This document shows positions 10,278-22,461 of a stretch of 64,000 nucleotides of DNA, in pieces. A program made the translations under genes and the position numbers. The first letter of the stretch is position 1, and every line of letters begins with the position of its first letter. Source of the DNA: Immersiella caudata (Eukaryota; Ascomycota; Sordariomycetes; Sordariales; Lasiosphaeriaceae); contig JAULSU010000003.1 of the NCBI GenBank assembly GCA_030512335.1, positions 3,100,001 through 3,164,000 of the forward strand. Reading direction: 5' to 3'. The notes under the pieces were generated by a model. That model made no database searches and was not told the DNA's origin. It worked only from the letters and a program-made list of their open reading frames with translations.

Positions 10278-12912
10278 ACAAGTGCCACGTTGCTCGGTGG
10301 TCGATGTGAGACCTGGACACAAACGGTTCGACGGCAACACCGCGGCATGCTGGAGGTCATGTGAGCGTCTAGAGCGCGGCTAGTCTCCGTGCTTGCTTCC
10401 CGAAGGCTGGGTCTCGATTTTTAGGCCCCAGAAAGGCGCTGACTGCAGATGCCTTCTGCACGTCCTTCGTCTTTATCTACGATGCGGGGGTTCGTCCAGG
10501 CGTGCGGTGTAACGACGCCCGCGGGGTTTTTTTTTGCTCCTCTGATTCAGCGACAGGATTGAGTCCTCCCACTTATCGGTCTGACCAGCGTCGGGAAACG
10601 CGTGGCACGGTACCCCACAAATGGGCAGAGAGGAGAATGCGGGGTTTCGGGTTCCCGTCGTCTCTGTCGATGATCATCCCTGACCGAGCGTGGGGTTCCA
10701 CGGCCCTCTCTGCCCAGAGGACAGCCATGGCGTTTTGGGATGCGCTTTTATTTCAGACGCAATATGTTCAAAACTCTCAGCATATTATTAACTAGTAGTA
10801 TTATTCTTTTCTTTCTGTCAGCATATAGATGGAGAAGCAAAGATTTGGGGCGATGCTTCGTTGGACATTGGGATGGCTGGCGTTGCTCGTCAGGGGTCTT
10901 TCACTCACCCTAGGATACGATTCGGAAGTCATTTCCACGGCGAACTTGGACACCAAAAAAATTGGAGGATGAGGATATGGCGCTCTTCATGGAGGTTGGC
11001 CCTTCCTTGATTTCTGGAGATGATGGCTGCATAATACTTTTCTTCTTCTTCTCATCTCTGCATGTTCAGGTGCTCGGTTGCATGGGAACTGGATTGTGTC
11101 GGGATTCTGCATGGAGTATGCACTTTTTGGACGGCAATTAACAATCATGATATACCATCGGTCTCAGTCTGTTGGTTGTATAACACTGAGACATTATGAA
11201 AGATTGGGGGTAGCGTGTGCACCGGGCATGAGTAATGTCTCTGGATTTTTCCCCATTCGCATTGGGCACGAGATACAAGCAGGTATTCAGCTTCAAAATT
11301 GGGATAATTGACATATCAAACATATCGGTGAAATCGCTCTTTGTGGACGTCCGTGAGGCCTGAAAGGGGTGGGTGTCAATCAACTATTGCCTGATGCGGA
11401 TGTTTCAGGGCGTATTTTTTGGCCTTGATTCGCATGGGAGGAGGTTTGGTCACTATCACATCGCATCCTCTCGAGCTGGGGGGGACTGCCAAAATAACTG
11501 AAGCCGAAAATAAAGAGAGGTCCTTTGTTCTTGGTTGCAGCTTCCTTAGCGTCAAACCCCCACACTCCCCACGAGAGACGTCGCCGAGGTCAGCAGCATG
11601 GGCGTGGCATGCCATGCCATGTCACCTTTGACTTTGCCTGCCGCGAGAAAAAAAAAAGCGGCTAGATTTCGGTGGTTGCATTGATTGCGGGTCTGCTGTT
11701 GTTATTACCAGTCCGTCTCGTAGGATTCTGGCAAGTCCGATGGTGAGACAGACAGAGACACCTTGAGGACTGCAGCATACATGCAGACACGGATAAGTCA
11801 TCAAGGTGCTGTGGCCTAGCCACTTGTGGATAGGGTTTTCCATTTGTGAGCAGGTCTTACGTGGCGCATTGATAAGGGGGAGAAAAGGATGATTGCATGG
11901 GTATTCTTGGTTTCTTCAGGTATCCTACGGGGTTTGTTGTGGATCTGCGTACTTGCTGGCCGGAGGTGATCAGCATCGGGGATGACAAATTCTAAAAGTT
12001 GGGGCATCAAGGTACCCCGGGATCGATCCCGTCGACGGATCTGCCGGTAGGTAGGGTATTCGGCCGTTCTGTGGTCTCGACACAGCTGGAGGATGAAACA
12101 CCACAACGATCCATCATCGCATCCTGGAAGCAAAGGCGGGTCGTGTCAGAGGAGACAGCCCCCGAATGCAAACCGAGTCATGCTCCCAAAGTAAACCTGA
12201 CCGGGGATTCCCCACAAAATTCTTCTAAAAGTCACGGAAGCTTGCGCCGGATGAACCGGATCGGGATCGGCACTCCATCCGGCCCGCTCCGGACTGTTTG
12301 GTAATCCGCCCTCCGACTCAAACCCGGCGTGACGCGCGGCCAGGTGGATTAATATCCGTCTATCCCTGAAGATCGTTTATCCTGCTGACTATGTGTGCGG
12401 AGTTGGGAGGCATGATGCGGGTCGCCTGTAGTGGGTGCTTGCTTGGGTTGAGAGGCAGTTTATGCTTTTTGAAGGTAGTTCCAGGAGTTTCACCCACCCT
12501 CTTCCCAGTGATGCTGCTTTCCAGCGTGCTCCCCTCTTGCACCCGTCGACGGTTGCGCCCATGTCGAATATCAGTTATCCAAAACCGGATATGGTAAAGA
12601 CCCCGGCAGGGCCATCGTGTATTCACAAAAATAAGTTTGTCTACAGGGCTTGAATGCACCCGCAGTTACTCCTTCCCCAGAGGCCCAATAAACCGCTTTG
12701 CGAAACACACAACACGTGCTCACCCAAAAACTTTGCCCGTTTTTTCCTTTGCGCAGTAGAAGCGCATGGATCCGCTTTGCTTATGATGATGCCCTATGAT
12801 TCTTTCCCAGCAAGCCAGCGAAAAGCCAAGAATCAAACACAAAACTCCCCGCCCTTGCCTAACCCGCAAAATACATAATGGTACCCAAATAGCACACCAG
12901 TCGCCCCGTGAA
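10278..12912. other. Intergenic region between ECL1-like and DRS2 (convergent 3' ends)
   Basis: No supported gene is present. The DNA is less GC-rich than the 34-44 kb desert, with AT-rich patches at 10,780-10,815 and around 11,080-11,310. It contains a short TAGGTAGGG element at about 12,048. Both flanking genes end here, so it should hold two 3' UTRs; individual polyadenylation signals are not distinctive. Confidence 0.5.
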
Positions 12913-15900
12913 TTAGTTGCCACCGAAGCCGTCATGTGGTCTTGAGCTCGTCATCTCACCGTAACGGCCACGGTGCTTTGTTGTGTCGTAGGCCTGGAGC
13001 ACGCGTGTTTGCGACTCATCGGCCTGAGAGAAGGCGTATCCGCGCTGTTTGCGCATGCGCTGCACCTGGCGGACCTTGCGAATTGCCTTTTGGAATTGCT
13101 CCATGCTGTTGTGAGACACGTCAGTTTTATGTTCTGCAAACACAATGCCATCCAGGGAAAGACATACCGAGGTCTGTAATCTTGGATGTTGTACTTTTGA
13201 ATCTCTTGGACGTGGTGATACGCCTCAGGACGCCACAGCCGCTTACTGAATTTCCAGCAAAAGTCCCGAGCCAGACAGAGTATGGCCAGTGTCGGCATTT
13301 CAATCCAGAAGATCGGGCTCGAGAAGAGGCGAGGGATGACGCCAAAGTATTCGACCGAGAATCCCAATTTAGGTGCAACGGTTCCGTACACTGCGACGAA
13401 CACAACCCAAATGACCATGCTTCCGGGGATAGCCGCCACGTGGTACTTGGTCCAGTTATTCGTGACAAGACTCGCCTTGCCCAAAACTGTAAGAAGTACG
13501 GCACCGTACATAGCTGTGCCCCACACCCAATGGTTCGCCACGAGGCCGTCGCCTTGTACCATATGCAGCCAGAACAGGTTCCCGCCGACAAATAAGATGA
13601 TGGAATGGTACACAGCTGTCAGGATCCACGAGACAAAAACACTGATCTTGAAGAATCTGTTTTGTTGACCCAGGTTGTAAAGTTGCGGGTAACGATCGAG
13701 CAGGCGAGCAGACACAAACTGGTCGAGAATGCCCAGCACAAGTGGCGGGAGTACCGTGTAGAAGACGTTGTAGAAGGACAGTGTCCAAGACTCGTAGATG
13801 ATCATGCCGGAGAAGACATTTTGGAAGACATACTGCTTCGTGTTAGCCGGTTCCGAAGGACAAGGCAACTCGGTCACTTACCCAGAATTGCGTCAGATAG
13901 AGAGTGATGTTTTTGTAGAACGAAAACAGGATGGTTTTGCTGACACGATGGTAGCTCCAGGCGCCGTGCACGAGGAGAAGCTTCCGAAGGTAGCGGAACT
14001 GGGCAATCGAGACGTCGGCACTTCGCGCTGCCTGGAGACCCTCTACACCACTGATTCCTATACCAATGTGTGCAGCTTGGATCATCGACACGTCGTTGGC
14101 GCCGTCTCCGATGGCCAGGAGGATAGACTCCTTTTGATATTTCTTCACAAGCTTGACAACAAGGGCCTTCTGCAGTGGTGAGACACGGCAGCAGATGACG
14201 GCTTTGCACATGATGGCCAGGTCAAGGAACAGCTTTTCCAGGTCCTTCTCGAGGGCGAAGGTGAGTGATTTGCCGTCGATTACCAGGGCCAATGTCTCCA
14301 TCTCGATGGTGGCGTCCCCCTGGTTGCGGATTGCATCCAGCTTCTTCTGAATGTTGTCGCGCGTTGCCTCGGCATTTTCCTCGTTCACAATGAGCAACAT
14401 CATATCCTCGCTGAGGAGCTTGCAGCTCATTCCGATGTTGATGGCCGTTTCTTGTCTATCGCCAGTGAGAACCCAGACCTTGATGCCAGCCTCCTGAAGA
14501 GTGTGGATCGTCTCAGGCACGCCGTCCTGCAGGCGATCCTCAATAGCGGTAGCGCCGAGCAGGTAAAAGTCGTGCTCAATGATTTCTGCGGCCTTGTCGA
14601 GCTCCTCGGAGCGGTTTCCACCGACAGTCGTCATGGCCTTGTCATACACCCTATACCACTCCTGAAATTCGTGCTCTGGGACCTCTCGCATCGCCAAGCA
14701 CAGAGTCCGCAATCCCTCGGAGGCGTACTCCTCGAGATGGCGAAGCGTCACATCGACGTGCGGGTTGTCGCCGTTGAGTCGCTCCAAGATGACGGTATCA
14801 GCGCCCTTGCAATAAATCCGAACCTTGCCGTCGGGACATCTGTAGATTGTTGACATTCTCTTGCGAGTTGAGTTGAACTCGCAGACTGCCAACAGCTCGT
14901 ACTCCAGCTGCCTGCCTTCCACCTCGATAAGGACCGAACGAGGTTTTCTGGCGACGAACTTGTGGCCCAGTTCCATAGCGCCCTCGACCAGTGCACCCTC
15001 ATCCGGAGAGGCGGCTTGGTATTTGATGCCCCCTTCCTCTGTTTGCTCCGGGATGACTGTGTGGCATGTTGCAAGGAGTGTAAGGAAATGATCGATGGCT
15101 TGTGCGGTCGGATGGCTCTTGAGATTCTCTCGAAGTTGTTTGAACTCGTGGATGCCCACTTCGACGCCATCTTCGATGGTTGGCACTCTGTCTTCGGGCA
15201 CGACCTCGCTGTACATGATACCAGCAATGGAACATTGCTTGAACTCCATCATGTTACATGTGAGAGTGCCCGTCTTGTCTGAGAAGACATACTCCACCAT
15301 TCCCAACTCCTCAACCAAGCTCGAAGTTCGGCAGTTCGCTGGGGTGTCGGTGACATCGTAGTAGATATCCATGTCATCGTTGATGAGGATGCCATGCCAG
15401 TACTTGACGAGTTCGAGTGTGACGAAGAGCGAGATCGGAACAAGCGAGGAGAACAAAACCCAGTACGTGACCATATCCTTGATGAAGATCCTAGCCACAG
15501 CCTCACCGCCGTTCAGGGGGTCCAGGAAGAGATAGCTCAGAGCGTCGCCCTCAACTTTCCGCATGATCAAATCGCCGACGGTTGAGATGACGCTCAGAAC
15601 GAGCAGCATGCCCACGAGCACGAGAACCAGCATGTTGAGCTGGCGTTCCACCTTGGTCCGCTTGATGGGCGCCGCGGTCGCGTTCCTCATAAGCTTTGTT
15701 TCGTGACCGGTAAAGACGACAGCGGCGTGGATCCAGGGGGTGTTTCGCAGCGTGGCGCCTCGGAGAAGCAGTTGCTCCGGGTTCAGTGAAAGCTCCCTCT
15801 CACCGCCGCCAGCTTGCATTGTCAATGCAGCCTCGTACGTGTACAGGCTGCTGTTAGGCTGCTCTGAGCGGATCTTGCCACCCAGCCGGCTCAGCTCACT

Positions 15901-17079
15901 TGAGCTCACCATGGTTGCCGTCTCTGGTAATGCTTGCTTGATCTTCAAGTTCGTTTCTCCGTCAAGGTTGGCGGTCTCAATGTAGCACAAACCCTCTGGC
16001 TCGGAGCTCGCCAGCAGCACGATATCAGCAGGGAAAGGCTCTTCTGATTCGACACGGACAATATCGCCAACCTTCACGTTGATCCACTTCGTCTCCTCAA
16101 ACGTCGAGCCCTTCAGAACTCGTGCTTTGGACATATTGAGAGCCTTGTCCGCCTGCTTGCGCCGATAATCTTCCACCAGTTCTTTTCCTGCCGACACCAT
16201 GAGCACGATAATGAGCGGGCCGATGGTCGTGTATCTGTTTGTCGGCGACAGGTTTGGAATCTGCTGCAGGCCAGCGGTGAAGAGGAAGAAAATGTTTGCG
16301 AACTTGGAGAACTGTTCGAACAAAAATTTGGGAAGGAACGTCACAACGTTGTACTTCGCCGTGGAAACATGGTTGTCTACGTAGTTGTTGGCGGCGTTGG
16401 CGGGAGGATTGTTGAGGTGTATTATCCGGGGTCCCAATGTCGACGGATCTGGCGCGCCACGGCCGAAGCCGAACTTGAAGTCTCCCATCCCGAACTTCTT
16501 TTGTCGGGGTGGAGGTGGAGGGTCGGAGTTCACCCGCCTGTTTCCGGCTTCCGTCAATGGGAGGTCCATCTCGGAGTAGCCCTGTCCCATGCCCAGCCTG
16601 TTTTTTACACGGCCGAGGAAACCGCCGCCGAAGACGCCGCCTCGTGCCCGGGTGTTCCCCTGAGCCGCAGCTAAGTTGTCCCCTGGTACATTCCCGCCGC
16701 GCTGATAGTACGAGCCGCCGTCGTCGGGAAGGTCGTCAAAGTCGTCGGCGTATCTTTGATAGTTCCCCAGTTCAGACGTTTGGCTGTATTGCCTGTCCAT
16801 TTCGCCGAGGTATGGCCCCGTGGGGCGTTGCGACGAGGCCGGACCGCCGGGAAGCGGTTGTCTTGACGACGGCTGGCTCCCGCCGAGGAAATCGTCGTAG
16901 GAGACGGATGGCCGGGATTGGGCGCCGTACTGGTCATCCCCGTGGAACTTGAGGAGGTCGTCATCGTTGAGGGTTGATCTTTGACCGTCGTTGTATATAG
17001 GTTGCTCATTGTCGAGATCAAGCAGAAGGTCGTTGCGGGAGGGCTGCGAACCCCCGGGGGGTGGCGGACGCCCTGTCAT
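12913..17079 (-). CDS. DRS2: Drs2-type P4-ATPase (aminophospholipid flippase)
   Basis: Three exons on the minus strand: 17079-13882, 13832-13168 and 13105-12913, encoding 1351 aa. The introns are 49 and 62 bp, with GTAAGT and GTATGT donors. A disordered Pro/Asp-rich N-terminus of about 215 residues precedes the P4 core. The core shows the actuator DGET (373-376), the TM4 PISL (548-551), the phosphorylation site DKTGT (Asp601) and the hinge GDGANDVSMI (about 991-1000). Ten membrane helices follow the P4 layout, with the last four to five in exon 2. The C-terminal exon carries RMRKQRGYAFSQAD (about 1304-1317), the autoregulatory segment that in yeast Drs2 binds Gea2/PI4P. Family role: flipping phosphatidylserine/ethanolamine to the cytosolic leaflet at the trans-Golgi/endosome together with a Cdc50 subunit. 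In filamentous fungi this also supports hyphal tip trafficking. Divergent from CRIPT. Confidence 0.95.
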
Positions 17080-17911
17080 GCCGGGCGGCGGCTTTGTCGC
17101 TTTGCGGCAGTCGCGGTCGCGATGGAATCCGGATCTCGGGGGAAGCGATCACAATGGCGGCCGGCGCATGAATTGCAACGATCGACTGTGAAAACCGTCA
17201 AAGTCGCTGGAGAGTAAGGGCTGTAGTCGGACGTCGGGTTCGACAAATCTGACAGTCGTGACAGACAGGGAATTGAGGTTGCTGTGCACAGCCTCACTGG
17301 TTTGGCGCAGACGCAGGATTACGGGCATCAGCCGTTAAGGGTTGCGCAACAGCAAATGGGTTTAATCCTGACCAAGGGAGCCAATGGACGGGGCAGGAGG
17401 TGTCGGCCGTAGTGGGTGCGCAGCGGCAGACTTCGTAACGCAGATTTGCTGTGCGGTTGGTCGCCGTGTTTGATGTTTGAAGATCGAAAAGGAGGCTGTT
17501 CTCAAAGACGGAGCCACGTTAAGCCTCTCGTCAAGATTTCAGGGGACCGCGTAGCGACACGGCTAAGCCACAGGTACAATCGTAAGCTGTTGGCCTGAGC
17601 TTTGGGTCGGGCAGCGGTAGGGGCGACGTCACAGCCCTGTCCGGGTCTGCTCGAAACTTGTGACAGCAGACCAATGAGAAGGATGAAACGCCCGTGTGAC
17701 TAGACAGATTGGTTCCGCGTTTCTTCAAAGCTGGTTAAAATGTCAATTTGCCCCACACCTGTTTCTGGTTCACTCAACGGGGTGCCTCTTCCACCCTTTT
17801 ACTTCAGCCTCTCAGTGAGCAACTCACTCACTCAACGCCTCCTCACCATTCCTTTTCATCCGACGTACAGCAGTTGGAATCCTATCCAACTCACCATTAT
17901 TCAACATCATC
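17080..17911. promoter_or_regulatory. Shared divergent promoter DRS2 / CRIPT
   Basis: An 832-bp spacer between two start codons that point away from each other. On the CRIPT side there is a CCAAT pentamer at 17671-17675 and a CT-rich, CTCACT-rich stretch at 17780-17880 typical of a fungal transcription start region. No open frame here resembles a protein. Confidence 0.45.
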
Positions 17912-18413
17912 ATGGTGTGCGCAAAATGCCAAAAGCTTACGAAAACCACGCTCGCCACTCCGGGTGTGAAGAAGAAAAGTGAAATGTATTACGGTTCCGC
18001 CGCCTCGTCATCTTCCGGGGAAAAGAGGTCGGCCACTCTCGGCCAAAACGGTATCTCAAAGGTACTTCTTTTTTTTTTTTTTTTTTTTTTTTTTTTGCAT
18101 TCGTGTTGCAATTCAATATGATGGGAACATGCCGCTAACGCCCTACTTCAGAGTAAGCTCCTTTCAAAGGCTGCCAAGAATCCATTTGCACAGTATTCGA
18201 GCTCCTGTACTCGCTGCAAGACCAAGGTATCGCAGGGACATTCTCTCTGTCAAACGTGTGCTTACAAAGCGGATTGTGAGTCCAATTCTGAGTCTGGAGA
18301 AATAGAGACTATAGTTGCTGACAGGGCTGCTAGCCTGCGCCATATGTGGAAAGGCCAACAAAAAGAAGTCTGACGTGCCCGTTGTGAATGGCCAGAAGTT
18401 CACCTTGAAGTGA
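17912..18413 (+). CDS. CRIPT-family cysteine-rich protein
   Basis: Exons 17912-18061, 18152-18275 and 18334-18413 encode 117 aa. It starts MVCAKCQKLTKTTLATPGVK and ends NGQKFTLK, with CxxC pairs CAKC, CTRC, CQTC and CAIC, the zinc-ribbon-like pattern of CRIPT. For intron 2 two acceptors are possible. The ACAG at 18321-18324 lies only two bases after the branch A of GCTGAC, so the next AG (18333) was chosen; it yields AYKADSCAICGKANKKK. Intron 1 contains a 28-base T run. CRIPT was named for PDZ binding in mammals, but its conservation in fungi, which lack that partner, points to a more basic role; human CRIPT has been linked to spliceosome assembly. Function in this organism is not established. 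Confidence 0.9.
18069..18096 (+). repeat. 28-base poly-T run in CRIPT intron 1
   Basis: An uninterrupted T homopolymer starts seven bases after the GTACTT donor of the 90-bp intron and lies well upstream of the GCTAAC branch site (18134-18139). It is far longer than any other homopolymer noticed in the window, so its exact length may vary between isolates or be misread in assemblies. Confidence 0.9.
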
Positions 18414-18871
18414 GGACAACAGGGACTAAATCCTCAATATGGTTTTGCCAAGCACGACTCACACGAGCGTTAGAAGTTGGTTTGTTATATGGCATCACCA
18501 GACTTCGTCCTTGGGGAGCGGGTAACCAAGGAAAAATCTACGAAAGAAAGCCGCGGTTTATGGTGTGATGGCGAAAGGCGGAGCATCGCCATCCCAAGAT
18601 GTCCTCAAGATCAAGTTTCCCAGCTCAGACGATTAAGGTCTCAAGACCTAGAGGCGCACGGCAGCCCCAATATCAGTCACACTTTGGGGTAAGACTATAT
18701 GACGTCCAAATGCTACCCCTGATATCTACAGAAGGATCCATATCATCAGTAGAAACAGGTAAACCACCGACAATAATCCCCCAGACAACTCTGCTGGCGA
18801 GCGAGCGAGCAGGGTGTTAAGACTCAGAACGAATCTATATAGTCAGCCAGAATTATATAGCTACGACCAGC
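18414..18871. other. Convergent 3' intergenic region CRIPT / epoxide hydrolase
   Basis: 458 bp between two stop codons on opposite strands. No gene or repeat is seen; it presumably holds both 3' UTRs. Confidence 0.5.
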
Positions 18872-20158
18872 TCAAAGCTTGCTTCCCAGCTCGGCCCCCA
18901 GCACCACCGCCAAGAACTCGCGGATGTGTTTGTTGACCTCTGTCGCAGCTTGCCACAAGGCCCAGTGACTGGCGTCCACTTCCCTTCTCTTCAACTTATC
19001 AAACCATCTCTCCATACCAGCCGTCATCGAAGGCGGTAATGCAGAATCCTTCGTCGCGGTGATGATCAGACTCGGCACCTTGATCCGAACTCTGTCCCCG
19101 TCTTCCGCCACTGTGGCAAATATCCGTCAGCGATTTCTCTTGAAGGCAGTTCATAGGCAACGCAATGTCTCTCGTGCGCGCTCATGCCACGCCCAAGACG
19201 TCCAACAAAGCCACAGTAGGCGACAGGGGGAGACTCACACTCTCTCTCCTCCTCCCAGTTCACCCTTGTCGTGCGATACCAATTCAGCGGTCCGCGCATC
19301 CCCTTCTTCGCATACTCAGCAACATAAAACTCAACCTCCTCGCCACTCAGCAACGGACTCGGCCCAATGACATCCAAGTTCTCAAAAAGCACTCCCTTCT
19401 CCGTAGTAAATGCCACCTCCCCTTTCGGCCCCCTCCCACCATCTGTATCAACGTCAGTTTTCACTCTTGAAAACAACACTCTTTCCCGCAGAGGAATACC
19501 CACACATCCCTCTCAAAAACCCTCTCAACTTCCCCTCCCCAACAACCCCCTCCTCCACCTCCCGTCCAGCAAGCTGCACCTGATACTTGAAGTTCTTCAC
19601 CCTCTCCACAATCCCCTCCAGCGGCACATACTTCCCCTTTCTCGGCGCGTCGTACGGCGTACAGACACTAAAGACCCCCATCACCAACTCCGGCTTCCAA
19701 AGCGTCATCTTCCATACGACAGCGCCTCCCCAGTCATGGCCTCCCAGGACAATCTTGCCTCCCTCTCCCACGACGTGTGTAGCGAGGGCGGCTAGGTCGT
19801 CAGAGATTTTCTTGAGGGAGTACTCTGATTCCGAGTCGGGGGCATCGGTCTGGCCGTAGCCCAGCATATCTGGGATGATGACGCGCAGGCCGAGTGAGAG
19901 GAGGTAGGGGACTTGGTAGCGCCAGCCGAAGGAGAGGTCGGGCCAGCCGTGGACTAGGAGGATGGTGGCGGTGGGAGGGGAGGAGGGGTTAGCCAGGAGG
20001 TAGTGCCTGGCTGTGTGTTAGTTGACAATGGATGTGAGGGTAGAGGTTGAGTTTGGGGTGGGAAATGGGAGGTACCATTTGTTTCCACGGATCGTGAGGA
20101 AGTGGTGTTCCACGCGAGGATCGTTAGGGGTGAGCTTGTCTACGGCTGAGGAGGCCAT
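18872..20158 (-). CDS. Alpha/beta-hydrolase, epoxide hydrolase type
   Basis: Four exons: 20158-20076, 20006-19504, 19442-19239 and 19110-18872, encoding 342 aa. The introns are 69, 61 and 128 bp. The second has a GTGGGT donor, chosen because it alone joins RGFLRGMY to GGRGPKGEVAF in frame. Motifs follow the soluble epoxide hydrolase fold: oxyanion HGWP (47-50), nucleophile in GGHDWGG (Asp119), a cap region with LNWYRTTRVNWEEE, charge-relay Asp285 (ATKDSALPP) and catalytic His312 (DASHWAL). The expected reaction is hydrolysis of an epoxide to a diol through an ester on Asp119; the natural substrate is unknown. No signal peptide is visible, so it is probably cytosolic, although the C-terminal GSKL resembles a peroxisomal PTS1 tripeptide (SKL), so peroxisomal import is plausible. 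Confidence 0.9.
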
Positions 20159-20933
20159 GGTTGGAGGGGTTTTCTGGAGGTAAAGTGAGTTTGGGCCTGG
20201 GGCTCGTTAGTCAGGTTGCTACTACCTTCCTACCTAGGTGGTGAGGCTTTAAATTAGCGGGGGGAGCGACTGACACACCGGCGACTGTGTTAGCCTTGGT
20301 TACCTTGATCAGCGGTGACGTTGAAGATGAAGCGCCAGAGAGTGCGGCAACGTTGGCTATATACCTGAGGTGCTCGCCAACACAGAAGCGCTAAAGCGGG
20401 GTACGTATCATGGAGACATTGTTGTAGGGATCTCGGTGTTTGCACACCTTTTCCGCAATGATTCCCAACGAGGGGGCGAAAACGGGACGGAGCATTGCAC
20501 CTTTACAGTAAACCTTCCCTGATTGGCCATGACACACTCAGCAAAACACACCGAAGGGAACTCACCCCTTGCTTGCGCGGCTCCTACATGTTACAAGGTC
20601 TACGGAAACATATGATCTTGAGCCGAGGTAGCTGTTGACAATTCGCCTGTTTATGGTCATGCTGTCACAAACCCGGCCCCAGCAGCTTCAGGGAGCGGAT
20701 TAAAGTCTCCGTCATCGCACAACGTGTCCGTGATCACGGAAAACCTGTTGCCTCGTGTCCGTCACGGCTCCAGCTCCATTTCTCCACCCGCCCCTCCCAA
20801 GCTGAACTAGCATTTTTGTGCTACCCACCATCAAATAGGCTCCCAGCGCCAGCGGAATAATCACTCTGTGTAGCGACAATATGACACATCAAAAGCGAAC
20901 TGGAAAATCCGGGCGCGATATTAGGTAGGCAGG
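20159..20933. other. Intergenic region (epoxide hydrolase promoter / pinin-like 3' side)
   Basis: No gene is seen. It contains CCTACCTAGGTGG at about 20,230 and TAGGTAGGCAGG at about 20,922, members of the palindrome family that recurs in the window. The part nearest 20,159 should hold the epoxide hydrolase promoter. Confidence 0.45.
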
Positions 20934-22011
20934 TTAGTAGAGGACAGTATCCTCTTCATCGACTTGAATTATCTCGCCATTATCGTCGTGATCCCTGTCG
21001 ATGTGCATTTTGGATGCCGATAGTGCCGAGACAGGGCGGTTAGTACTTTCCGGAGGTTTAGGCTCACCAATCGAGGTTTCTGGCTGAGAAGGCGGACGTG
21101 ACACTCCCAATGCCCTCAGCCTTCTCTCCTTTTCAACATTGAACTGCTGCGTCTCTCGGTCGATCAACTCCTTCGCTGCGTGGACTTGATCATCGATGAT
21201 GGCCTCCTGCTCTCGAGTGAGCGACCACGGTCGGTAGTACTGCAAGCACTTGTTAGCTCATTTCTTGCCAGTCAGATACGCCAAGCACATACGAGCCGGG
21301 GTTGACAGTTTGTGTGAAGATTCCGTGCCATTGCCAGCGTGTCCAAATGTCTCGCGCGCATCTAGCGAAGTCAGTCAGCATCGTGTGGTCTTACAGCATG
21401 CGGGCAAAAACACCTACCACTTTTTCATCAAACCAGACCTGGTCAATCTTCCAGGCGTGCTCGAGCTTTGCGAGCTTCTCGGCTCTGCGTTTGTCATCTT
21501 CTGCACGCTGCTGTTGCACCCTCTCCTGCTGGCGTCGCTCGATCTCGAGCCTCTTCTTCCAGTGTGGGGTGCCTGAAGTAGTTTGACTCAGCGTGCTCAG
21601 CAAACCACCAAACAGGCGCTGTCCCCGCTTCTTCTCTTCCTGGCTGAAATTCCTTCGGGTTGACGATGACGATGGGGGTGCTCCAATTGGCCTTTTTGCC
21701 TCATAAGACAGCCTAGTTGCGGCCTCATAGTCGCCGTTCTTTGCGCGTGGTGACTCCGATAAGTTATCTCGTCTTTGCCTGTCGGGTTGCTCTTGCTCCG
21801 AGGCCGCCCCATTCGCAGGTTGTCTCTCGGCATAAGGCTCTGCGTTGGGGCCATTGCCTTGCCGGACATTCCCACTTTCAGAGATATCATCATCTTCTGG
21901 GGCTGTTGGCGCGGCAGCCTCTAGCTTGATACGTTTCGTCGTCTCATCTTCAGCGATGGGTGATGGTGATGCTCTTCGCTTCTGCGTGGGAGCCTTCTCT
22001 GCCTCCGTCAT
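20934..22011 (-). CDS. Pinin/SDK/MemA-domain protein (splicing-associated)
   Basis: Exons 22011-21418, 21361-21293 and 21239-20934 encode 322 aa. The introns are 56 and 53 bp with GTAGGT and GTATGT donors and TAG/CAG acceptors. The acidic/basic disordered N-terminus has KRRASPSP. From about residue 118 the pinin_SDK_memA domain begins with QRLFGGLLSTLSQ, followed by a long Glu/Arg/Gln coiled coil, then VWFDEKV joined to MRARHLDTLA and LYYRPWSLTREQEAIID. Pinin family proteins associate with the exon junction complex/spliceosome in the nucleus. The open frame extends upstream to 22446 without an ATG matching the family, so 22011 is chosen. Divergent from RDS3, another splicing factor, 450 bp away. 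Confidence 0.85.
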
Positions 22012-22461
22012 CTGGGCTCCGGCAATCGCTGTCGCGCAAACTGCGCAGCGCAGTAAAAATCCAAATGTTATTGATATACAATGTCGCCGAATAAAAAGGA
22101 TGCGCGTCGCTGTTCTGAGCTGCGATGATGAGTCTCCTCGAGATGGGGTAGCTTTGACGAGGTCAAGACATCTCCAACGGCCAAGCTTCAGTGGACGATG
22201 TACATGCCGAGCGAACCCACTTCTGCGACCCAAGGTCCAACCCACGCTAGCGCGCTGCGCGGCACAGAGAAGGCTGCAGAAACGCCACGCCAGCAAGGCT
22301 GAGAAATCAACCCTGCAATTTTGTTTGCCGCATGCGCATTCTCGCATCGACATCATCCCCCACAACACTTGCCAGAACACCCTCTCTGCTTGCGCAGCAA
22401 CGCTCGGTACCCAGCGCGGCGCCTTCACCACTTTACTCCCAAACAACCGTCAACAATCACA
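22012..22461. promoter_or_regulatory. Shared divergent promoter pinin-like / RDS3
   Basis: A 450-bp spacer between divergent start codons of two splicing-related genes. It is fairly GC-rich, with CA-rich sequence (22340-22461) just before the RDS3 ATG. Stop-free frames cross it on both strands, but none looks like protein. Confidence 0.45.

Noticed and set aside
22012..22446. N-terminal extension of the pinin-like frame upstream of 22011
   Set aside because: No upstream ATG matches the family; the extension is Cys/Trp-rich and crosses into the RDS3 promoter.
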